This document shows, one piece after another, positions 59,248 to 64,000 of a DNA stretch of 64,000 bases. This DNA comes from Haloprofundus marisrubri (GTDB lineage: Archaea > Halobacteriota > Halobacteria > Halobacteriales > Haloferacaceae), in contig NZ_LOPU01000018.1 in NCBI RefSeq assembly GCF_001469955.1, positions 188,001 to 252,000 of the forward strand, given 5' to 3'. Made by a program: the position numbers and the translations under genes. The notes under the pieces were generated by a model. That model saw only the letters and a program-made list of their open reading frames with translations, was not told the DNA's origin and ran no database searches. The number at the start of each line of letters is the position of its first letter. Position 1 is the first letter of the stretch.

Positions 59248-59634
59248 TTACACAGCGAACTCGCCGTCGTCGACGAACACTTCGCCGAGCAGGCCGCCGA
59301 CGAAGAGGATGATACCTGCGACGAGCACCGCGTAGCCGCGTTCTGCGAGTTGAACGGCCTCGTTTGCGACCTGCGTATCCGCGTACAACAACAAGCCACC
59401 GAACGCGAGGACGATGACCGCTCCGACGACCAGCGACCGCCACGGTCGGTCGACGTAGCCCGCCTCCTGTAGCATCCCGGCACAACACCCGAAGAACAGC
59501 AGCAGGCCGCCGACGGCGACGGCAAAGAGATTGAACAGGATGCCAGCCTCCGCCAGCGGGATACTGAGCGCGATGAAGAACGGCCAGGGACTGGCCGTCC
59601 GGTACTGTTCGGAGAGCCCCGGATTTTCGTCCAT
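59248..59634 (-). CDS. DUF7541-like oxidase-linked membrane protein
   Basis: 128 residues, three or four spans (PFFIALSIPLAEAGILFNLF, AVAVGGLLLFFGCCAGML, LVVGAVIVLAFGGLLLYAD, GYAVLVAGIILFVGGLLGEV). Starts MDENPGLSEQYRTASPWP. First gene of the minus-strand oxidase-linked set (48 nt before the DUF6684-like gene). Function inferred from context only. Confidence 0.65.
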   Translation of the reverse strand: MDENPGLSEQYRTASPWPFFIALSIPLAEAGILFNLFAVAVGGLLLFFGCCAGMLQEAGYVDRPWRSLVVGAVIVLAFGGLLLYADTQVANEAVQLAERGYAVLVAGIILFVGGLLGEVFVDDGEFAV

Positions 59635-59694
59635 ATCGACTCTTACGCCCCGACCGTAAGAAGGGCTTCGATGGTCGTACGGGCAGTACGGGCG

Positions 59695-59898
59695 CTACGG
59701 CAGCGTGATGCCGTGGCGACTCAGATACTCGCTGGCGGCTTTGATTTCGACCGGACTCCCGATGATTCGACAGCGCGCGTTCTTCCGCGAGAAAACCGTC
59801 ACGGTGAACTGCGACTCCAACTCCTCGCGGAGACCGTCCAACGACGCGCACGGCAGGACGATTTCGGTGCTGTCTCGGAGTTTCACCGGGTCCGGCAT
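59695..59898 (-). CDS. 67-aa conserved haloarchaeal protein (VNG_1110C-like)
   Basis: MPDPVKLRDSTEIVLPCASL, then EELESQFTVTVFSRKNARCR and IIGSPVEIKAASEYLSRHGI: a compact beta-alpha-beta domain with a KH-like or ACT-like feel. I recall this pattern as the VNG_1110C family of haloarchaeal hypotheticals. No known function. It is separate from the oxidase set by 60 nt. Confidence 0.7.
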   Translation of the reverse strand: MPDPVKLRDSTEIVLPCASLDGLREELESQFTVTVFSRKNARCRIIGSPVEIKAASEYLSRHGITLP

Positions 59899-60086
59899 CG
59901 CTCGTCACTGCGATTCGGTTCGCGTCGTAAAACGGTACCGAAATGTGGACAGTGTCGTGTGCGCAACGCGCGCGAAGCAAATGACCGAGGAGGGGAGGAC
60001 GGAGTTGGATTCCAGACGGACGTTCGAGTGCAGTGGTCGGCGTCGAAGGAAAGGGTTTTTCGACACACGCGGCGGAAGCTACGACG

Positions 60087-61196
60087 ATGGGACTGGAGGA
60101 GGAGATAGACGCCATCGAAGAGGAGATCGCCAGCACTCCGTACAACAAGTCGACGGAGGCGCACATCGGTCGCCTGAAGGCGAAACTCTCGGAGAAAAAG
60201 GAGAAACTCGAAAACCAGTCCTCTGCGGGCGGCGGCCAGGGCTACGCCGTCGAGAAGACCGGTGATGCGACTATCGCCCTCGTGGGCTTTCCGAGCGTCG
60301 GCAAGTCGACGCTCATCAACGCCATCACCAACGCCGACAGCGAGACGGGCGCGTACGAGTTCACGACGCTCAACGTCAACCCGGGGATGTTGCAGTACCG
60401 CGGCGCGAACATCCAAGTGCTCGACGTACCGGGCCTCATCGAAGGGGCGGCGGGCGGACGCGGTGGGGGCCGCGAAGTGCTCTCGGTCGTTCGGACGGCG
60501 GACCTCGTCGTGTTCGTGCTCTCGGTGTTCGAGGTCGAACAGTACAACCGCCTCAGCGACGAACTCTATGCGAACAAGATTCGCCTCGACACGAGTCCGC
60601 CCAGTCTCACCATCACTAAGCAAATCAAGGGCGGTATCAACGTCACGAAGAGCGACTCCGTCGAACTCGACGAGCAGACCATCAAGGACGTGCTCCGCGA
60701 GTATGGCTACGTCAACGCCGAGGTGACGGTTCGAGGCAACCCTTCCATCGACGAACTCATCGACGGCATCATGGACAACCGGGTGTATCTGCCCTCCATC
60801 GTCTCGGTGAACAAAGCCGACCTCATCGACCGCGACTACCTGCCGACGGTGTACGAGAACCTCGAGGAAATCGGCCTTGACCCCGAGGAAGTGACGTTCA
60901 TCAGCGCCGAGAAGGAGAAAGGTCTCGACGGCCTCAAAGACGAAATCTGGGAGGCACTCGGTCTCATCCGCGTCTACATGGACAAACCGGGCCGCGGCAC
61001 CGACTACGAGGAGCCGCTCGTCATCCGGCGCGGAATGACCGTCGGCGATGCCTGCCGGAAACTCGGCGCGAACCTCGAAGACCGCTTCAAGTTCGCCCGC
61101 GTCTCCGGGCCGAGCGCCAAACACGACGAGCAGCAGGTCGGGAAAGACCACGAACTCGCAGACGAAGACGTTCTCCGCATCGTCGCCCGGAAGTAA
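60087..61196 (+). CDS. Drg-family GTPase (Obg-like, TGS domain)
   Basis: 369 residues. Coiled N-terminus EEEIDAIEEEIASTPYNKST; G1 VGFPSVGKSTLINA (near residue 70); G2 region YEFTTLNVNPG; G3 LDVPGLIEGAAGGRGGGREV; G4 VNKADLID; G5 ISAEKEKG; C-terminal TGS domain from RGMTVGDACRKLG. It belongs to the archaeal/eukaryotic Drg translation-linked GTPases. All GTP motifs are intact. ATG 60087 starts the standard MGLEEEIDAIEE; the longer open frame is not used. Confidence 0.94.
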   Translation: MGLEEEIDAIEEEIASTPYNKSTEAHIGRLKAKLSEKKEKLENQSSAGGGQGYAVEKTGDATIALVGFPSVGKSTLINAITNADSETGAYEFTTLNVNPGMLQYRGANIQVLDVPGLIEGAAGGRGGGREVLSVVRTADLVVFVLSVFEVEQYNRLSDELYANKIRLDTSPPSLTITKQIKGGINVTKSDSVELDEQTIKDVLREYGYVNAEVTVRGNPSIDELIDGIMDNRVYLPSIVSVNKADLIDRDYLPTVYENLEEIGLDPEEVTFISAEKEKGLDGLKDEIWEALGLIRVYMDKPGRGTDYEEPLVIRRGMTVGDACRKLGANLEDRFKFARVSGPSAKHDEQQVGKDHELADEDVLRIVARK

Positions 61197-61200
61197 GCGG

Positions 61201-61740
61201 ATGGACGACGCCGCACGGGAACGCGGACGTCCCGACGATTCCGGCGATTTCAACGACACCCACGACTCCGACGACTTCGACCGAGTCGGTGATTCCGACA
61301 GTTCCGGGGGTTCAGACCACACCGCGACGCCGCGAACGCTTCTGCTTCTGTTCTCACTTTGGCTCGTCCCTTGGAGCGTACTCGTCGTCGAGGGCCGCCC
61401 GGCGACGCTCGTCTTTCCGTGGGGACTGTTCGACCCGAGCGTCGGTCGTCTCGTCTCACTCTACAGCTATCTGTTCGAGTTCACCGGCGGGTTCGGGTCG
61501 CTACCGGCGTACCTCCGCGCGTGGCCGACGAGTGTGGTCGCGTTTCTCTTGGCGACGCTGAGTGCAGCCGGTGGCGTACTCGTCAACCGGGAGGACTCGC
61601 GCGTCACGGTCCTGTTGTTGGTTCTGGCTGGCCTCGGACAGTTGTCGCTCGCGTGGGGGTTCGCCCAACAACCGGGCCGGGTGGCGATTCCGGTCGGGAC
61701 ACTCGCGTTGTGGACCGCTGCGTGGGTCCGGTATCGGTAG
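61201..61740 (+). CDS. Haloarchaeal membrane protein (TIGR04206-like)
   Basis: 179 residues. A very acidic N-terminal 45 residues (DSGDFNDTHDSDDFDRVGDS) precede about four spans (LLLLFSLWLVPWSVLVVEG, VVAFLLATLSAAGGVLV, VLLLVLAGLGQLSLAWGF and the last one). VPWSV followed by a VFPWGLFDP loop fits what I recall of the TIGR04206 family. It starts 5 nt after the Drg gene and is likely co-transcribed. Function unknown. Confidence 0.65.
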   Translation: MDDAARERGRPDDSGDFNDTHDSDDFDRVGDSDSSGGSDHTATPRTLLLLFSLWLVPWSVLVVEGRPATLVFPWGLFDPSVGRLVSLYSYLFEFTGGFGSLPAYLRAWPTSVVAFLLATLSAAGGVLVNREDSRVTVLLLVLAGLGQLSLAWGFAQQPGRVAIPVGTLALWTAAWVRYR

Positions 61741-61854
61741 TCCGCGACAACTGAACTCGTGCTAACCGACGACTCACCGATTCTCACCAGATACGATACT
61801 GTGCTTGCGAGTGCGACACAACACCTTTGTCTACATGTGATGACATCTCATAGC

Positions 61855-63462
61855 ATGGTGTCGGAGTTCGGAGCGCTGTCACTCGTACCGCCGCTTTTAG
61901 CCATCGTACTCGCCATCGTCACCCGGAAACCGATACTGGCGCTGTTTCTCGGCGTCTGGTCGGGTGGCGTGCTCTACTCGGGTGGGTTGGGCGTCGTCCA
62001 GACGTTCACCTGGATTGCCGAATCCATCGGCAACGACGTGTTCCACGCCCAGATTCTCATCTTCACGCTGTTGCTCGGTGCGGGCGTGACGTTCATCTGG
62101 CGAACCGGCGGGTCGCTCGCCATCACCCGCTTTGCGACGAAACGCCTCGATAGCCAACGAAAAGCCGGGTTGATGGCGTGGGTACTCGGTCTCGTCTGGT
62201 TCTTCGACGACTACGCCAACACCGCCGTCGTCGGCAGTTCGATGCGCGACATCACCGACGAACTGCGCATCTCCCGCGAGAAACTCTCCTACATCGTCGA
62301 TTCGACGGCCGCACCCGTCGCCACCTTCGGCATCTCCAGTTGGGTCGCCTACCAGATTAGCATGGTTCAGGAGGGGTACTCACAGATAGGCGTCACCGGC
62401 GGGCAGGAAGTGCCGACGGCGTTCGTCGCCTTTCTGCGAAGCATCCCGTTCAACATGTACTGCCTGTTCGCCATCGCCATGGTGTTCATCATCGTCGTCA
62501 CTGGCCGCGACTTCGGCGAGATGTTAGACGCCGAACACCGGTCGTGGGAGACCGGCGACGTACTCCGCGACGGGGCGGTCCCGCTCCAGAGCATCGAGGA
62601 GAACCTCGGCGAACCCAACGGCGACAACCCGCAGTTGCGGATGTTCGTCGTTCCGGTGCTCGTGCTCATCGTCGTCGCCATCATCGGCGCGGTGTGGACC
62701 GGGTACGCCCCCGGTCGGTCGGCGCTACAAATCGCCGGTAACGCCGACTTCGCCTCGGCGCTCGTCTGGGGGTCGTTCTTCATGGTCGTCGCCGCGATGC
62801 TGCTCGCGCTGGTGTCGGGCGTGCTCTCGCTCGACGAGTGTATGGACTCGCTCGTCGACGGCTTCTCCATCATGCTGACCGCAGTGACGATTCTGACGCT
62901 CGCGTGGTCCATCAGCCTCGCTACGGGTGCGCTCGGCACCGGCGAGTACGTCACCGGTATCGCTCAGGGAATCGTCACGCCGACGCTGTTGCCGCTAGTC
63001 ATCCTGTTCGCCTCTGCGTTCATCGCCTTCTCCACGGGCACCTCGTGGGGGACGATGGCTATCGTGACGCCCGTGGCGATTCCGCTGGCGTGGGGTATCG
63101 CCGGGCAGTCGCCGGAACTCATCCCCGTCGCCGTCGGCACGGTGTTCAGCGGCGCTATCTTCGGTGACCACACCTCGCCCATCTCCGACACGACCATCCT
63201 CTCGTCGACGTTCACCGGCGCGGACCACATCGACCACGTGCGCACGCAACTGTACTACGCGGTGACCGTCGTGTCCGTCGCGGCGGTGATGCTTCTCATC
63301 TACGGGATGACCAGCGTGACGCCGCTGGTGTTGCTTCCGGTCGGTCTCGTCCTGTTGGTCGGCCTCGTCTACGGCCTCTCGGAGTTCGACGCGCGCCGGA
63401 AAGGCATCGCCCCGAAAGCCTCGCGCCGAAGCCAACAGGGAACCGAGGTCGCCGACGACTGA
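61855..63462 (+). CDS. NhaC-family sodium/proton antiporter
   Basis: 535 residues, about 12 spans. LSLVPPLLAIVLAIVTRKPI, FFDDYANTAVVGSSMRDI, STAAPVATFGISSWVAYQIS and SAFIAFSTGTSWGTMAIVTP are typical, as are AIFGDHTSPISDTTILSS, which carry the ion-binding Asp/His/Thr residues of NhaC and related carboxylate antiporters. It exchanges Na+ for H+ (or acts on an organic acid). The ATG at 61855 is preferred because ACCTTTG near 61825 is at TATA distance; 61840 is an alternative start. Confidence 0.88.
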   Translation: MVSEFGALSLVPPLLAIVLAIVTRKPILALFLGVWSGGVLYSGGLGVVQTFTWIAESIGNDVFHAQILIFTLLLGAGVTFIWRTGGSLAITRFATKRLDSQRKAGLMAWVLGLVWFFDDYANTAVVGSSMRDITDELRISREKLSYIVDSTAAPVATFGISSWVAYQISMVQEGYSQIGVTGGQEVPTAFVAFLRSIPFNMYCLFAIAMVFIIVVTGRDFGEMLDAEHRSWETGDVLRDGAVPLQSIEENLGEPNGDNPQLRMFVVPVLVLIVVAIIGAVWTGYAPGRSALQIAGNADFASALVWGSFFMVVAAMLLALVSGVLSLDECMDSLVDGFSIMLTAVTILTLAWSISLATGALGTGEYVTGIAQGIVTPTLLPLVILFASAFIAFSTGTSWGTMAIVTPVAIPLAWGIAGQSPELIPVAVGTVFSGAIFGDHTSPISDTTILSSTFTGADHIDHVRTQLYYAVTVVSVAAVMLLIYGMTSVTPLVLLPVGLVLLVGLVYGLSEFDARRKGIAPKASRRSQQGTEVADD

Positions 63463-63574
63463 ATCGGGGGACTCGCTTCAGTTGCAGGCGTCCCTCACTT
63501 CTCCACTCTTCGTCCTCTCTGACGCCGAATCTCTACCGTCTGCAGAACTGTGACCGTTTCTCCGGGACGGACGC

Positions 63575-63997
63575 TCAGTCCATCGGGTGGCGAACGAGTT
63601 GCCCGTGTTCGACTTTCATACACCGGTTCTGGACCACGGCTAGCCCCGCCGCTTCGGCGGTCCGTGCGGCTTCGTCGTTCCGGATTCCCTGCTGCATCCA
63701 AATCACCTTCACGTCGTCGCGGGCCATCGCCTGCTCGACGATTTCCGGAACCTCCTCGCTCGGGCGGAAGATTTCGACGATGTCGATGGACTCCGGAACG
63801 TCAGCAAGCGAGTCGTAGGCTCGTTCGCCGAAGATTTCCTCGGCGAACGGATTCACCGGCACGAGTTCGTAGCCGTGTCGCTGGAGGTACGCTGGGACGA
63901 TGTGGGCGGCCTTTTCGTGTGACGTGGACGCGCCGACGACGGCGACGCGGTCGTACCCGAGGATTTGTCGGAGTTCGTCGTTGCTTTCGACCGGCAT
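63575..63997 (-). CDS. CoA-binding (YccU-like) protein
   Basis: 140 residues, a lone Rossmann CoA-binding domain: VAVVGASTSHEKAAHIVPAY, then HGYELVPVNPFAEEIFGERA, IDIVEIFRPSEEVPEIVEQ and VIWMQQGIRNDEAARTAEAAG. The CMKVEHG near the end is typical for YccU-like proteins. It probably binds CoA or an acyl-CoA; role unknown. The 112 nt before it (63463-63574) hold no gene. Confidence 0.9.
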   Translation of the reverse strand: MPVESNDELRQILGYDRVAVVGASTSHEKAAHIVPAYLQRHGYELVPVNPFAEEIFGERAYDSLADVPESIDIVEIFRPSEEVPEIVEQAMARDDVKVIWMQQGIRNDEAARTAEAAGLAVVQNRCMKVEHGQLVRHPMD

Positions 63998-64000
63998 ACA

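Overview
The window is chromosomal DNA from a haloarchaeon (class Halobacteria). Supporting signs are high GC, strongly acidic proteins, many mRNAs that look leaderless (a TATA-like box about 26 nt before the start codon), a tRNA gene without encoded CCA, a geranylgeranyl reductase, an archaeal KH/beta-CASP termination factor, Bat-type HTH regulators and many haloarchaeal small membrane proteins. Gene order and families look Haloferacaceae-like, but no genus can be fixed from the sequence alone. There is no rRNA, CRISPR array, transposase or integrase; one tRNA, tRNA-Gln(TTG), is present.

1-2.4 kb: 3' part of an aspartoacylase-like hydrolase, a ferritin-like protein with an overlapping mini-ORF, a DtxR-type metal regulator, a 54-aa zinc ribbon and tRNA-Gln. 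2.5-3.35 kb is an AT-richer patch next to the tRNA that carries three tiny membrane proteins and looks acquired. 3.4-13.6 kb: TMEM175-like channel, Tat-exported protein, FkbM methyltransferase, AlaX, HD hydrolase, DUF6498-PH membrane protein, two paralogous epimerases enclosing a GNAT gene, a peroxiredoxin and a Tat-exported lectin-like protein.

13.8-29 kb is mostly housekeeping: glutamate synthase behind a palindrome-rich promoter, prolyl-tRNA synthetase, the FttA/aCPSF1 nuclease, methylglyoxal synthase, endonuclease III, DUF371, a long coiled-coil protein with an apparent ~135-nt leader, SppA-like peptidase and a DUF373 protein. 29-38.5 kb: membrane proteins, aldo/keto reductase, regulators, DUF218 protein, geranylgeranyl reductase and the 2-oxoacid:ferredoxin oxidoreductase korAB. 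Two near-identical compound hairpin elements sit just past the stop codons of the reductase and korB genes.

38.7-43.1 kb carries a flavin reductase and a three-gene signalling block: double KaiC ATPase, receiver-GAF-HTH_10 regulator and a small winged helix protein. 43.5-52.5 kb is organic-acid metabolism: methylmalonyl-CoA mutase large subunit, acetyl-CoA synthetase, a two-subunit acetate-type symporter with a UspA protein, and a second acyl-CoA synthetase. Together these could take up acetate, activate it and process propionyl-CoA. 54-59.7 kb holds the haem-copper oxidase subunit I with its satellite small membrane proteins, including a 27-aa microprotein. The window ends with a Drg-type GTPase, an NhaC-type antiporter and a CoA-binding protein.

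No clear new defence or mobile system is visible. The best candidates for undescribed biology are the tRNA-linked micro-membrane-protein patch, the repeated 3'-end hairpin elements, the overlapping leader ORF, the gltB operator-like region, the KaiC/HTH_10 block and the oxidase-linked microproteins.
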